A DNA stretch of 64,000 bases from Amylostereum areolatum. Lineage: Eukaryota; Basidiomycota; Agaricomycetes; Russulales; Stereaceae. Under the pieces are notes generated by a model. It was not told the DNA's origin. It was given only the letters and a program-made list of their open reading frames with translations, and made no database searches. Positions 47,086 to 58,934 of this stretch are shown one piece after another (positions within the stretch are counted from its first letter, which is position 1; each line of letters begins with the position of its first letter). Both the position numbers and the translations under genes were made by a program. The DNA lies in NCBI GenBank assembly GCA_012932865.1, contig SAXG01000040.1:186001-250000 (forward strand). The letters are read 5' to 3'.

Positions 47086-50000
47086 TCAATCCACCGGATA
47101 CAAAAAGCTCGCCAACGCCCACCCGAGCGCGCCCCCCTCCGTCCGAATCAGCAACAAGCAGTCGTCCCCGTCGTCGACGTACAGCGGGAGATCCTCGTGC
47201 ACGGACGGGTGGCCCGCCTCCTTCAGCACCTCGTACACGTCCCCGGGCACGAGCCTGAAGAACGGCAGCCCGAAATACGCGACGCCCTCGGGCGGGTCGC
47301 ACGCGTGCATGACCTGGCACACGTACTTCGGCTGCGCCGTGTACCACTTGGCGCTGACGCGCTGGTGGGACTGTGCCGGGGGCGTCGTGGGCGGGCGAAG
47401 GGAGTGAGGTGCAGAGGCGGACGTCGGACCGAAGGACGCCGCCATCGGACTGGACAGAGGCTGCGAGGACGAACGGACTGGGTCCGAGGGCGGTCGCACC
47501 TTGCGCGACGACGACCGCCGCCCAATGGTAGGCTTCATCGCGTCCAAAAACCCCGACTTGTTCGCGCGGCCGCGGTCGCCGTGGCTCTTGCTCAGCCCCT
47601 CCTCCTGCTCCCTCGCCGCCTTCGGCGACAGGCTGTCCAGCATCCGCCCGTGGGACGACGACTTGCGCAGAGGCGCCGGCATGCTCTGTCTTCGCGGCGA
47701 CACCCCCGTGCGTGGGCGCGCCGGCGGCGGCTGCAGCAGGGAGTCCTCGGTGCCCTTATCTTTCGTGGACGAGTGCCCCGACTTGGCCGAGCGGATCGAG
47801 CGCAGGCTCTCCTCGGACGGACGGCGTGCCACTGGATGCTGTTGGCGTCGCGAGGAGGACGAGCCCCCAGAGTGCCGGGAGCCGATCGTCCCCGACCGTC
47901 CGCGGTACGCCGGCGGGGAGTGCGGCTCGGAGGGGCGGCGGGAGGGCGTCTGTACCGGTTCCAGGGCGTTGAACATCGAGGTGGCGACCAGGGCACGGAC
48001 GGCCGTCGGGGACCCGTTCGTTTGCGAGCGGGAGCGGGGAAGCACCTTCTCCGTGGGGCGGAGGATGGCAAGCCCTGAGAGCTCCTTTTCGACCTCGCCG
48101 AACCGCGCCTGCCACACCTTCACCGTCTCCTGCGCGCCGGCGTTCATCTCCCCGTCGACCCGCAGCGCCTCCCACAGCTCGCTCCACCGCGCCCTGACGT
48201 CTTCGTAGAACTGGACCTGCCACTTGGCGAGGTGCTGTTGTGCGAGCGCAATCCCGCGGCGCAGGAGGAGAAGGAAAGCGGGAAGGTCTTCACACAGCTG
48301 CGCGCGGAGCCCGAGGTAGGATTGGCTGCCGTCCAGTAAGGAAGGTGGTGGGCGGCCCTTCGCGATGTTGTGGTGTAGGAGTGCGTGGTGTTGCGGCTCG
48401 AGGGCGTGCATGGCTTCGAGCAGACAAAGCGGGGTGCTGGTGCTGTCGAGGAGTACCCGCAAGGGCGGGAGCAGTTGCTCCCGAATGATACCGTCGAGGT
48501 CGGTGCAGAGCTCGGGCCACTGGTCGTTCACGAGCCGGAAGAACGCGTCGAATGCCTCCGACTTGGACTCTGATGATATCCCGATGACGCCTCCGAACGA
48601 GATTGTCCATGTGCGGAGGGATTCAACGAGGTGCTTGGTCGCCTTGGTCCACTCCACCGAATCCTTCGCGAACGCGCGGATGAACTCGACGCACTTCCGC
48701 ACCTCCCTCTCCATCGCCGCCACCTGCTCCGCCTGCTCGTTCTCCGCCCTCGTCATCGGCGCCTTGCCCTTCGCGCCCCGCCCGAGGCTGACCGATGCCG
48801 CGAGGGCCAGGTTGAGGCTCCGCTTCTTGACGGTCGTCTGCTCCCCGCCCGCCTTGCCGTTCGTGAGCACGTCCTTGATGATCTCCCGCCGCCGTTGGCC
48901 CTCGTTCACCGAATGCGACACCTCCTCCATCATCTCCTTCGCCCGCCGCAGGTTCGCCTTGTCCGGGTGTGAATCCGGCGTGTCCTCGATGATCGCGTGC
49001 AGCAGCAGCGAGTACTTGAGCAGCCGCTGCACGGGCTTGATCAGCAGCGACGGCAGATCCCACGCGTGCGTCAGCGACGACGCCAGCGTGCGCGTGTGGT
49101 TCAGGTAGGTCGCCAGTGCCGGCGTTTGCGGCAGTTTGTTCAGGTGCTCGACCGCCATCGGGTGGCGCGTGATGTAGGCCTTGTACGGGGGCTCCATCCG
49201 CGGAATCTGCGCACTCACGTCAGCCCTCGGCCGCCGCATCGCGCTGCTAGAAACAGAACGCACCATCTCGATAAACACCTGCCCAACGCGATCGTCCCCC
49301 TCCCCGCCCTCGAGGACGGCGCCCAACGCCTCCTCCAGCCGTTCGGAGAACATGTCCGAGAACAGCGCGAGCTCGGAGATGTTGCTGAAGATCGTCCGCG
49401 TGTCCTCCCGCGTCATCGGCGGGCCCATCGTCGAACTCGAGCTTGATGAATCTGAGGCGGTGGAGACGGTGCGGCCGGAGGAGGAGGAAGATTGCGGGGG
49501 CGTGATGGGGAACGGCGCCGGCTGGCCTGTTATCGCGCAGGCGTCAGCGAGCGTGCGAGGGCAAAAAGCGGCCGCGAAACGTACCTAGCGCGAGAGGGAT
49601 GTGGATGTCGCGGATGAGGGCCAGATCGGAGGCGTACGCGCGCTCCGACGTCAGGAGCTCGAGGAGGGCATGATGTCGCTTGGAGAAGCCGGTGGACGAT
49701 TTCGAGGACACGCTGGCGGCCAGCGTGGCCGTGTCCGTGGCCAACGTGGATGTTTCTGCGGCGAGGGTGGACGTGGGGGACAGCGGCGTCGGATCTGCCG
49801 TCGCTGGTGGGACTTGGAGCAGAGCGTCGGGGGCGGAAGGGGCGGTGCATGAGGAGGGGGAGGGGGAGGGATCAGGTCGGGGATGCAGTGAGGGCGTCGA
49901 GGAAGCTCCCGAGCGAGCCGATGCTGCGAGTGCGAAGCATGGGAGAGGGGAGTGGCACGGGGGGCGGAGTCGCGTGGTCGGTGGCGAGAGCGATGGGCTT

Positions 50001-50162
50001 GGGAGGAGGACGGAGTGGGGAGCGGGCGGGAAGCGGTGGGGACTTTGGAGGGGTGGCCGGGTCATAAGGGGGTGATGGGCTCGAGGGTGAAAGAACCGGG
50101 TGCACGCGGTCGGAATCCACGTTGTCTGCGCTTGAATCCCCTCGATCGGGTACCGTGTCCAT
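47086..50162 (-). CDS. RhoGEF with DH, BAR-like and SH3 regions (Gef1/Tuba type), one apparent frameshift
   Basis: Exons are 50162-49585 and 49526-47086. It activates a Rho-family GTPase, probably Cdc42, at sites of polarity or septation. The N-terminus is proline-rich. The DH domain starts KRHHALLELLTSERAYASDL and continues through LIKPVQRLLKYSLLLHAI, its most diagnostic helix. It is followed by a ~250-residue helical region in the position of a BAR domain (CVEFIRAFAKDSVEW, WSELWEALRVDGEMN). A Ser/Pro linker leads to a C-terminal SH3-like domain (YVCQVMHACDPP, LVPGDVYEVLKEAG, WALASFLYPVD). DH-BAR-SH3 order matches fission-yeast Gef1 and animal Tuba/DNMBP. Exon 1 is one base too long to join its two coding parts: one extra C in the run at 49878-49882 breaks the frame. 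About 1005 aa if that is an artefact. Confidence 0.85.
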
Positions 50163-50765
50163 CTAGGTTCTGCGTCCAATGCACCGCTGCCGCGCGCTGT
50201 GACGATGTACAGATGACGAGGTCGTCGGCTGTGTACTGACACCTGGAGTCTCTGCATCATCAGCTTCGAGCCCGGTGTGAATATACGCTAGGGCAGACGC
50301 ACCTGACGGGATGCTTTTCAGGCCGCTTCTGTTTACACGTGCAAGGCGCGAGGCTGGCAGGCAAACGCGAACGAGCGATGATGTAGAGACCTTGGCCTTC
50401 GAGACGGTTTGAGAATGCTGCAGACGTTGGACAACGTGTCAGTGAACGAGGGGGGGACAAGGCGCGGGGCAGGAAAGGCACGGATGCGGGTCAGAAGGGG
50501 GATTCCAGTGCCACGAGCGACTTACCTGTTTCGTTATATGTATGTCGCCGGTACTATCACGCCCGTCGACCTTCTTGCGTACGACTTTCTTCTCCAGAGA
50601 ATCGCTTTCTCGTCGTTTCCGGGGTTGGGACGTTGTCCGAGTCCCGTCCGAGTCGCGCGCGAGGGTGGAATGCCCCGGATCAGACGAGTGAAATGAAGTC
50701 GAAATGAACTGGTAGCGTCGCGACAGGGTCCGTGCGTCGAAGAGAAGAGGACTGGCGACTGGCAC
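50163..50765 (-). other. Probable spliced 5' leader of the RhoGEF gene
   Basis: On the - strand there is a GTAAGT donor near 50523, an acceptor CTGCAG near 50417, a GTGCGT donor near 50303 and a CCAG acceptor near 50245. The frame ends in TAG immediately before ATG 50162, so these would be non-coding leader exons. No ATG-initiated extension was found. Confidence 0.35.
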
Positions 50766-51415
50766 GAAGCTCGAGGTAGTGGGCAGAGGAGGAGACGGTG
50801 GTGGTAAGAGCCAAGTCGCTTGCTCCCCGAATTTTCAGGCAGCTGCAGGACCCCGCCGGCAGTCGGTGTCCCGATTTGGCAGCTGGCGGGGCAGGCCCGC
50901 TTCCCCGTGCCGCGCCGCCCCTCCACATGATATCTGGTCAGATCTCATTATCATTCTTTTCACGAGATTTCTCACTGCCTGTGGTCATCTGCTCTGCTAT
51001 TGCTGGTACTGAGCACTGAGCGCTGAGCGCTGAGCACCGAGTCACGAATATCTTGAGTGAGGCGAGGCAGATCATAGGAACATACAGCACTTAATTAGTA
51101 GTAGGCGTATCTGAAGTCCCAATGAAGAACAAGTGGATCCTGGAGGCTGGTAGACCGGGCGTTGTCAAAGAAGCTCTTACGCCCAACAACGGCGTTGGCC
51201 CACGTAAAACAAGCAACCCACCATGTCCATCTGCGCCCAACAACCTCGGCCAGGACAAGAACAGGGACGAACAAGGGTATGGGTACAGTTGGATTTGCGC
51301 TCGTGAAGAGGCACGCGTACAGGATACATACATGCAAGAAAGCGATCCAAAACAGCATTGAGATGACAGCAATGTCACACCAAGAAAACGTTCGTCCACC
51401 TTCACCCTCCAAGCT
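50766..51415. other. Intergenic, no supported gene
   Basis: A promoter region of the RhoGEF gene and the 3' flank of the FAD oxidase. Around 51010-51040 there is a short degenerate repeat (GAGCACTGAGCGCTGAGC). Open frames on both strands lack context. Confidence 0.4.
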
Positions 51416-54309
51416 TCACGCTTCATGCAGCTCCGGAGGCGACGCAGGCGGGGGCGTGTCCGGCTCGTGCGTCCTCGGATCGACCGTCTCCCCCGCGGGA
51501 TCGAGCGGCCAGAAGCAGTTGTTGAACATTCCCCGAGGGTCGTACCGCCGCTTGACCTCGACCAGCCGTTCCCAGTTGTCGCCGTACGAGGCCATGACGC
51601 GCGCGGGGCTCTCGTGCCTGCCGAGGAACTGGCATAATGAAGCGCGGTCAGATGACGGGGGAGTTGGCAAGGAGATGTGTGGAAAGGAAGATAACTCGAA
51701 GAGAACGAGTGGGGAAAAGGGAGGACGTACGGATGGGAAAGGGCCGCCCACTGCGACGGTTCCGACTGGTATCTTGCAACCACTGAGTCCCACGCGACGT
51801 CAGCACATCCTGTCGAACCCTAAAAAGTATACCAGAACAAACGCACCTCTTCGGCAGTCTCCACACACCGCGGATCGTCCAGGCTCATATCCCACTGGTG
51901 CAAGGCCGCGATCGTGAACGCGGCCTCCCTCTGCGCCTTGGGCACGCAGTTCCCCTCGAAATCGGCGATGGCGCCGCCTGCCAGCTCAAACAACCACGCT
52001 GCGGACGCGATGTGATCAGTGAAAGGGAGAAGCAGCCAGAAGAGGGAAAGCGAGACGCACTGCAGCCGATGGGCGTGTCCGCGAACTCTATGACCGTCTT
52101 GTTAATCACGTCGTCCGGGAGGGACGACGCCAATGCCGAACGAATGAACCACTGGTTTCCCGCTGGACGTTCATATATCCATCAGCACACCACCGTGCTC
52201 GAATTGAACGCCAGCACATACCCTTGCCCCTCAGCACCTGCGCAACGCTGTCCTGCTGGTTCAAAAAGCTCTTCTCGGCCACCTCCTTCAGCAAACAGCT
52301 CTCCCCGTCCCAGGCCGAGATCGCCTGGAGGTATTCCTGCCCTTTCTCGCGCGGGCCGACGTAGCACATCTGGATGACGACCAGCGAGTCCTTGTCCGCG
52401 GGGCCTGCCGTGAGCAATACATTGGCGTAAAGCTCGCGCGGCGCGCCCTTCACGCAATCCCGGAAGTGCTTGATCAGCGAAGGCGCCGTCGCGCGGTGGA
52501 AGCGGCTGGCAAACATGTGGGTCAGGACGGGGACGACTACATCCTCCACACAAGACGTACTAGATCAGGTTGCCCGCGAAGACGACTGGCACGGGAAATG
52601 CGCGCGCTTTGTAGCGCGTCGCAACGCCAAAGGCGGGCCCACCTCCTCGAACAGCCCACCACAGATCTATGTCCCACAACCCAAGGTCAGGATAGGTTCG
52701 ACGCCAGAGGAAGGACGGACATACCGGGATGCTCGTCCTTATTGACGATAACGATCCGGCCGTCGGCCAGGACCATCTCGACTTCGACCAGGTTATCGAT
52801 GCTGAGGCCGTGCAGCCTGCTCAAGAAGCCGAATCCTCCCAAGGAGCATCACACTCGAACCGACGGGGTGGGCGGAGCTGCTCCAGGACGTCAGTTGGAT
52901 GCCAACTTTGGAGATGATGAAAACGGCGGTACGCACAAAGGAACGTGGTATGGCACCACAGCTCTTTCACCTGTGACGGTGAGGGCGTCCAACGGATTCC
53001 CCGAGGTGTAGATGTCGACCGTCTTCTGGTTGACCCCGGCGCCGAACGTAACAAAAGCGGTCTTGTGCACCGGCGTCACGGCCGTGGGCGTCGCAGCAGA
53101 CATATGCGGGTTGAACAAGGGGTTGGAGGAGAGTAAAGCGGACGCGGCGGGGCTTCCCCACACATCGCTGGAAAAGTTCGACAACCCGGGCGTGGAAGAA
53201 GAAGAAGAGGACGAAGGGAATGCACGTAAATTAGAAGGAGTGTAAGCGGCATTGGAAGAGAAGGAGGTGGATGGCTGAATGGCGGGTAGGTGACGGGCTG
53301 GAGAAACCGATTGGTCTGACATATACGCGAATGGGTCTGGTCGTCCCGCCGGGGCGATAGGAATTGCAGGTGCTGCACCTTCCGAAGGAGTGGGGCGGGA
53401 AGTGGGTGGGCTTCTCGACCCCGCCGATGTTGGACCCGTCGACGTCGTCCTAGAGGACCTGCTCATATCCGACATACTATCCCTAGTACCCGTCCCACTC
53501 CCGCTGCTAGAAGTCGCGGAGGGCTGGCGATCGATAGACTCCGTGGCATTGACATGAATGGCATCGCCCGCGGCGTTCAGCTTGCGGCGGTGTGCAGGAG
53601 GCTGACGAGCTAGTTCGGATGAATTGTCTGGGGGAAGGGGGCCGCTATGGAGGAAGGAGGCGACGGCCGCCGATGCGCCGTCGTACGCCCGAACCGTGGA
53701 TGGAATGGAAGTCTGCTTCGCCTCTGCGTCGTCCTCCTCTCGTACTCTCTTCGTGCCCGACGCGACTCCGGCCGATACCACTGCTGGCCCCGACTTGCCC
53801 TTCCCTTTGCTGTGGGCCGGCGTCATGTCGCGCAGGGACGTATACCCAACCCCGTCGGTGTCAGGGTGGGGAGGCTCGATGTCGATGTCACTCAACCGAG
53901 ATAAGTCAACGACAACATCCCCGTTGATTGCGCACCCGTGGGTACCGTAACCGCCGGCCTTGATCGAGGGTGAAAGTTTGTGTTTGGCGCAGAACAGAAG
54001 GATCCTGGTGTTGGCGGTGAGTTGGCGAGGATGTGAGGCGAAAAAAGAAACGTACTGAGAGACGTCTTGGGCGTCGAGAGGGAGAACCACGAATTGAGAC
54101 GCACAGACGACATTGCCGTTGAACAAGCGGGTGTGGACGAGAAATCTGCGCGGTGGTGAGGCGGGAAGGAGGCAAAGAAGACGATTCTGGTGGACGTACT
54201 GTTGGTGCTCTCGCCGGTAAACCGATCCTCGAATGTTTGAGCTCAGTTCAGCGTACAGTTCTGAGGAGAGGGGGAGGATTTCGCCTATCGGGTGGTTTGG
54301 GGGTGCCAT
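51416..54309 (-). CDS. Berberine-bridge-type FAD-linked oxidase with large insert (10 exons), one apparent frameshift
   Basis: Exons: 54309-54200, 54145-54056, 54004-52937, 52877-52725, 52666-52561, 52505-52222, 52162-52061, 51998-51847, 51819-51727, 51628-51416. The FAD_binding_4 part reads HTRLFNGN, LSPSIKAGGYGTHGCAING, VVVDLSRLSDIDIEPP, then AFVTFGAGVNQKTVD, AHPVGSSVMLLG, LSRLHGLSIDNLVEVEMVLA and DLWWAVRGGGPAFGVATRYK. The C-terminal BBE motif is YGDNWERLVEVKRRYDP. Such flavoproteins oxidise sugars, alcohols or secondary metabolites. The flavin-linking His is replaced in GGYGTHG, and the substrate is unknown. Between DLSRL... and AFVTFGAG lies a ~260-residue Ser/Pro-rich insert, so the protein is ~789 aa instead of ~500. 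One extra G in the run at 52838-52840 shifts the frame in exon 4. The exon 9 donor (GTCCTC) is weak but gives the only open phase. Confidence 0.82.
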
Positions 54310-54921
54310 GATGGTTGTGCAGTCTACCGTAACAGGATTTGGGGGCTATGTCAATATATATACTGTTCCAACTATATGGAAGGGAAAAGTTCCTACTTAC
54401 GCGAGGAGCGCTTGCACAGGTAAGGATGCGCCGATCGAACCCCCCAAGCTTATTGGTGCTCAGCTGGGCGCTCTGAACTTCAGTTCTCCTGAAGTTTCTT
54501 GGATAGATGATACGTTCCTGCGCAGCCAATACAAACCACGTAAGAAACCCGCCTCTCGTGGCGGAGATTAGACGCACCGTGACACGAAACTTGTGGCTGG
54601 ATTCCTTCGCGTACCGCGATCTAGACTTTCCGCGCGAACGTGTTTCTAGGTGCAACTAGTGCGTGGTAAAGGATAATGAGAGGGATAACCCCGCAATTGA
54701 CGAGGCTGGGTACAGGCCTGAGGCTGCTGAGGACGGAAAAGTGGAGCATGAAGCAAAGAGGCTTTATTATTTTCGATAATTTTCTTCTTCAGATAACTGA
54801 TAAGTATACAGGGTGCTTTACATAAGCTCATGACCGGGCCTTTATCGAGTAAAGGAGGAATCCAAGAGGAATCTATATTATCAAGTTACAGTACATACGT
54901 ACTACAGTGTCACTTATCTTT
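54310..54921. other. Intergenic between FAD oxidase promoter and MYND copy 2
   Basis: ATATATA sequence at 54353-54362, about 45 bp from the FAD oxidase start on the - strand, may act as TATA. No gene seen. Confidence 0.4.
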
Positions 54922-56125
54922 TCAATCTCCCGCCCGCCGTATAGCAAGGTCCTGGAATTCACGAAGAAACTCTGGACTGTATGTAGAAGAAGAAATTTCG
55001 ATGTTTTCGTTGTCTTTTCCCGGGACGGTCATCACGAGCGCCCTCGATCTCTTCTTCCCCCCTGTTGAAGTTGTGCTTTGCGAGAGGTCCGACGAACTCA
55101 AGCTGGCCGAAGGATTCGCACGAGTTTGCACCAACGAAGTCGGCGCATTTCCCGGTCTTGCCTTGCAGTCGCGTTTGTGTTTCGGCCAATCCTTCGGAGC
55201 GCCGCGAGGAGTAAGCAGATTAGGGGCCCGCCTTTTCCAGCTGAGGAGAAACAAAAAGACGCACGAGTTTCTGGCACTCAGGGGAACAATAATGGGGCTT
55301 GATCTCCGGTGGACATTTCCCCCCACATCTCCTCAGAGCGGCCTGCGAGGTCGCCCGCAACCCACAACCGTCTCTGGCGCACTCGTACGCATTCGGCGCT
55401 TTCCGCGTTTTCTCCTCCATCTTCCGTTCGCGCGCTTCGACGGCCCTGTTCCTTCGCTCGAACGCCTTCCACAATTCAGTCAAAGGCGCGCTGCGATCCT
55501 TCATCCATTTCTTGTCTTTCTCCGGAAGCGGTGCTCCGTCGATCTCCCGAAGCGTACGGTGCAGGATCTGTGCAACGTGCAGGGCGAGCGGCGTCGCCTG
55601 TTTGGTGAGCTGGAGCGACATATCGCTGAGTTTAGCGGACTCGACGAGGTCGAAGCCGTCCTTGTCTTCGCCGGCATAGAGGTCGATGTAGTACAGGCTA
55701 AGGCAGAGGAAGGCTTTGGCGGCGATGGCAAAATACGGCTCGCCGACGCGCTGCCAGGTCACGGCGTCGTTGGTCACCTCGCGCCAGAGTTTCAGCGCCG
55801 CTTCGACGTCTTTTTCGACCTGGAATCCGGAATAATACCTTTCCTCACTTAGGAAGGGATACGTTGGAACTGTGGAGGGGAGAAATAAGTACCTCAGACC
55901 CAGATCGACTTTCTTTTCCGTATTCCCCGCCCTTGCCTGCCGCTCCACGTTCGCGAAGCCTTCATCTTGTACCTTTTGTATCATTGCGACGATGTTATTG
56001 TGGATCGCGCCCTCCGTGTTGCTCGTGTCGTCGACATCCATTGGTGTGATCGAGTGGAGATATCGAACGTAGTCGAGCACCCCTTGCCCGGGATCGCAGT
56101 CTACTTGTGTTTGGAATAGTTCCAT
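54922..56125 (-). CDS. MYND-finger protein, copy 2 (3 exons, 358 aa)
   Basis: Exons are 56125-55893, 55838-55265 and 55191-54922. The start was set at ATG 56125 (MELFQTQ) to match MEVFKAF of copy 1; an in-frame ATG at 56134 is also possible. The N-terminal half has helical repeats (FQVEKDVEAALKLWREV, FLCLSLYYIDLYAGED). The zinc finger is C-x4-C (CARDGC), C-x3-C (CGGKC), C-x3-C (CSPEC), then H-x3-C (HKRDC) after the second intron. The C-terminus STYSPEFLREFQDL is the family motif also seen in copies 1 and 3. Intron positions are the same in the three genes. Role unknown; probably a protein-interaction adaptor. Confidence 0.88.
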
Positions 56126-56534
56126 ATGACGCATTGTTGACTCTGATCTGGTACGAGGGGAGATATATGTGAGGATTGCAAGGAGAGACCCAGAAAGATG
56201 AAGGCGGCGGGAGAGTGAAATTGAGGCGTTTGAAAATTGATGCACGTGCGCCGCGCCTCTCTCCCGCCGGTATTATGACGGATAAGTAAAGAAAGACAAT
56301 AACCTCGGTTCGGTGGGAATCCTCCTTGCGCACTGTCAGTCAAAGTATTCGATTTCGTCATGCCCCGCTTTTCATGTCGGTCCATGTACCACTGATGTCA
56401 GAAGAACCGTCAACACCAAATGTATATTTCGCAGAGCAAAATTGCATAAGTGGAAGTGGCAGTTTCGGAGGAATGGATGGATGAGAAATGTCAATTGGCA
56501 TAGCGTATGCTTGACCTCGTGAAGGTACTATCGC
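56126..56534. other. Spacer between MYND copies 2 and 3
   Basis: 409 bp holding the copy 2 promoter; nothing else recognised. Confidence 0.45.
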
Positions 56535-57734
56535 CTAGTCCACTTCGGACGCATGCGACGCAAGGATCGACGCCCGGAACTCCTTCATGAACTCGGGAGA
56601 CATCGTCGACGATACAATTTCCCTGTATCCCCCGTCCGCACGAGGTACCACCATCCGCAAAGTCCTGTCTCTTCTGTCAGTAGAGACGGTGGTCTCGGCA
56701 GGCAAAGGCTGGCTTACGACAGCCATCGGGGCTGCGGTTGCCCGGCCTCTGCAATCGCGCTTGTGAACGCGCCAATCCTGTACGAGAGCGATCAAATGAG
56801 CAGACAGTAAATGGAGTATTGAACGCTCACGGCGCACCATTCTTTGACACTCCTTCGAACAGTAGTGAGGTTTGGACTCGGGCGGGCATGGCCCACCGCA
56901 CTTTTTCAGCATCGTCTGAGACCCGGCACGAAGTCCACACCCGTCCCTTGCGCATTCGTACGCGTTCGGCGCGCGGCGCACCTTCTCTTCATGCAGACGA
57001 TCCATCATCTCCATCGCGACCTGCCTCCTTTCCCAGAAGTGCCATAGATTGTAGAGCTCTGCACTTCTCTCCTTCATCCAGTTCTTGTCCTTCTCAGAGA
57101 TCGCGCTGACTTGTCCAGCGTGCTCATCGAAGAGCCTGAGCGCACCATGCAGTTGCGAGGCTACCACGAGGCCGATGGGTGAGATGGCACCAGTGAGGCC
57201 CACAGCGGTGTTAGCAAGTTTGGCCGACTCGAGGAGATCAAAGCCGTCTCCACTTTCGATGAATTGATCGTGCCAGTGCGTGCAAAGGCAGAAGAAGGCT
57301 TTCCCGGCGACCTCACGGAAGGCAAGATCGTTGTCGAGGCGGTCCCGGATGTTTTCCATGTGAGTGATCGTCCTCCAGTGCCTCAGGCCTTCTTCCTTGT
57401 CCAATTCGACAGTACATCCAGTATAATAGCTGAGATGTTCATGGGGAAGCGCGAATGGGTTACGAGGTTGAGATTCATGAGACATCGACAGGACGTACCG
57501 TATACCCAGTTCAACCTCCATCATTAGATCCCCCCTCTCGGCCTCGCGTTGAACGCTTGTAAAAGGATATTCGTCCAGCGCCCGCATTGGAGCCATACAC
57601 CTTTCGCGGACTTCGTCCGGATCATAGGACGGATCGTCCACGTCTATGGGGATCAGCGAGGGGACAAAGTTGATGTAAGCGACTTTCCCTGCATCTGGGA
57701 GACTGTATTCTTGACTTGTTGAGACATCTTCCAT
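56535..57734 (-). CDS. MYND-finger protein, copy 3 (3 exons, 356 aa)
   Basis: Exons are 57734-57499, 57429-56838 and 56777-56535. Both introns happen to be stop-free, so the locus also reads as one unspliced 399-codon frame. The splice sites (GTACGT...CTCAG and GTGCGC...TACAG) and the paralogues show that the introns are real. The zinc finger is CARDGC, CGGPC, CSKEC, then HKRDC, as in copies 1 and 2. The helical region includes FFCLCTHWHDQFIESGDGFD. The C-terminus is STMSPEFMKEFRASIL. It is a tandem neighbour of copy 2 in the same orientation. Confidence 0.88.
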   Translation of the reverse strand: MEDVSTSQEYSLPDAGKVAYINFVPSLIPIDVDDPSYDPDEVRERCMAPMRALDEYPFTSVQREAERGDLMMEVELGIRYVLSMSHESQPRNPFALPHEHLSYYTGCTVELDKEEGLRHWRTITHMENIRDRLDNDLAFREVAGKAFFCLCTHWHDQFIESGDGFDLLESAKLANTAVGLTGAISPIGLVVASQLHGALRLFDEHAGQVSAISEKDKNWMKERSAELYNLWHFWERRQVAMEMMDRLHEEKVRRAPNAYECARDGCGLRAGSQTMLKKCGGPCPPESKPHYCSKECQRMVRRERSILHLLSAHLIALVQDWRVHKRDCRGRATAAPMAVVSQPLPAETTVSTDRRDRTLRMVVPRADGGYREIVSSTMSPEFMKEFRASILASHASEVD

Positions 57735-58182
57735 GTTGTATATTACGCTGAGTGGCCAACGCCGACTGCTATAAAGTAGAGACAGTGACGGTGCAAAATG
57801 AGGTGTCCAAGAAATCGGCCAGTTCCGTCAGCTGAGTGAGTCATCGTTATGTGTGACGCACGTGATGTGAAAATACGAACGCGCCCGCCTCAAGCGAGAT
57901 GCCAGTTGAGCGACTGTCCGATTCCTGCCATCACCGAGTCACCTTTGGAGCTCGCATGTAGCACACCAGATTATTCGAACGGAATCACAAATTTAATCGA
58001 ATTCAACACAAACCACAGAGGGCAGAAGATAGAAGAAAAAAAGACCCCTGGAAGAAGACACTGTGTACGTTTCTACCACGAGATCGACTTCAGCAAATAA
58101 CCCGGACCCATGGACCCCGACCCTCTTCCATGACACCGAATGGAGCAACTCGCCGGGTACACTTTGCCTACTCGAATTCCCT
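57735..58182. other. Promoter of MYND copy 3 and 3' flank of SSP3
   Basis: 448 bp with no gene. The spacing to SSP3 mirrors the 624 bp between MYND copy 1 and SSP1. Confidence 0.45.
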
Positions 58183-58934
58183 TCAAAGACCAAGGAGGGA
58201 AATCAGGGCGGTGAGCTTGAGCTGCACGATGATCGTGGTGCAGCTGCCTCCGAGAAGGCCGACGAGCACACCAATGACGATGGAAAGGATTCCGCCGAGA
58301 AGACCAAGGACGAGGGAGAGAACGATGTTGATCAGGGCCACGAGAGCGGTCCTTCATCATGCGTCAGATTCCGCTTCGCGTGAGATAGATAACAAGCACG
58401 ACTTACCCGATGGGAAGGAAGCAACCGATGATAGCACCCTGGTCTACACCTGGAAGATTGTAGACTGTTCCGCAGGAGGTAATGACGAGCTACCGCAAGC
58501 ATTAGAGGGTGAAAACACGGCTCGTTGTCCTGCATAAAACACACCTTGATGATGATAGAGAGAAGAGCGAGGATGTCACCGGTTCCGATGGCACCAGAAG
58601 GAAGCCCCTTGCAGCTCGTAGTGATCGCGTTGATACCAACTACGATCTCTGCCACGATCTCTGTGACCACTTCGACCGTAACAGCGGCTGCCGTCAACCC
58701 AGCTAATATGTATATCGTTAGGTCATGGTACAGAGCAGTGACAGAAAAGAAATGCGGCGTACTGAGTTTAGCGCACGGCTCCTGGAGGGTAGTAGCGCCG
58801 TTGGTCAAGGTCGACGTGAGCGTCGTAACCTGGCGAGCCTCGATGTCGCGGGACTCGACGACGGTAGGCATCGCGGAGGTGAACACGCCGAACGCGAGGG
58901 CGGCGAAGGTAGCGATCTTCATGAAGGAGAACAT
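58183..58934 (-). CDS. Small secreted hydrophobic protein SSP3 (4 exons, 193 aa)
   Basis: Exons are 58934-58763, 58702-58545, 58489-58407 and 58351-58183. It starts MFSFMKIATFAALAFGVF, a signal peptide ending near TSA-MP. Exon 2 ends TSCKGLPSGAIGTGDILALL; exon 3 carries SCG and GCF; exon 4 carries a GLLGGILSIVIGVLVGLL hydrophobic stretch and SCTTI. There is one extra cysteine in exon 1 (EPCAKL). Same gene structure as SSP1 and SSP2. Neighbour of MYND copy 3, repeating the SSP1-MYND arrangement. Function unknown. Confidence 0.86.

Noticed and set aside
46772..47347. - strand frame over the RhoGEF 3' end
   Set aside because: Out-of-frame reading of the SH3 region running into the 3' UTR; useful only for spotting the duplicated remnant at 43.9 kb.
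47501..48972. Several long + strand frames opposite the RhoGEF gene
   Set aside because: Antisense shadows of a GC-rich coding region.
51095..51412. - strand hydrophobic frame downstream of the FAD oxidase
   Set aside because: Begins inside the FAD oxidase 3' flank and has no independent promoter or homology; probably 3' UTR.
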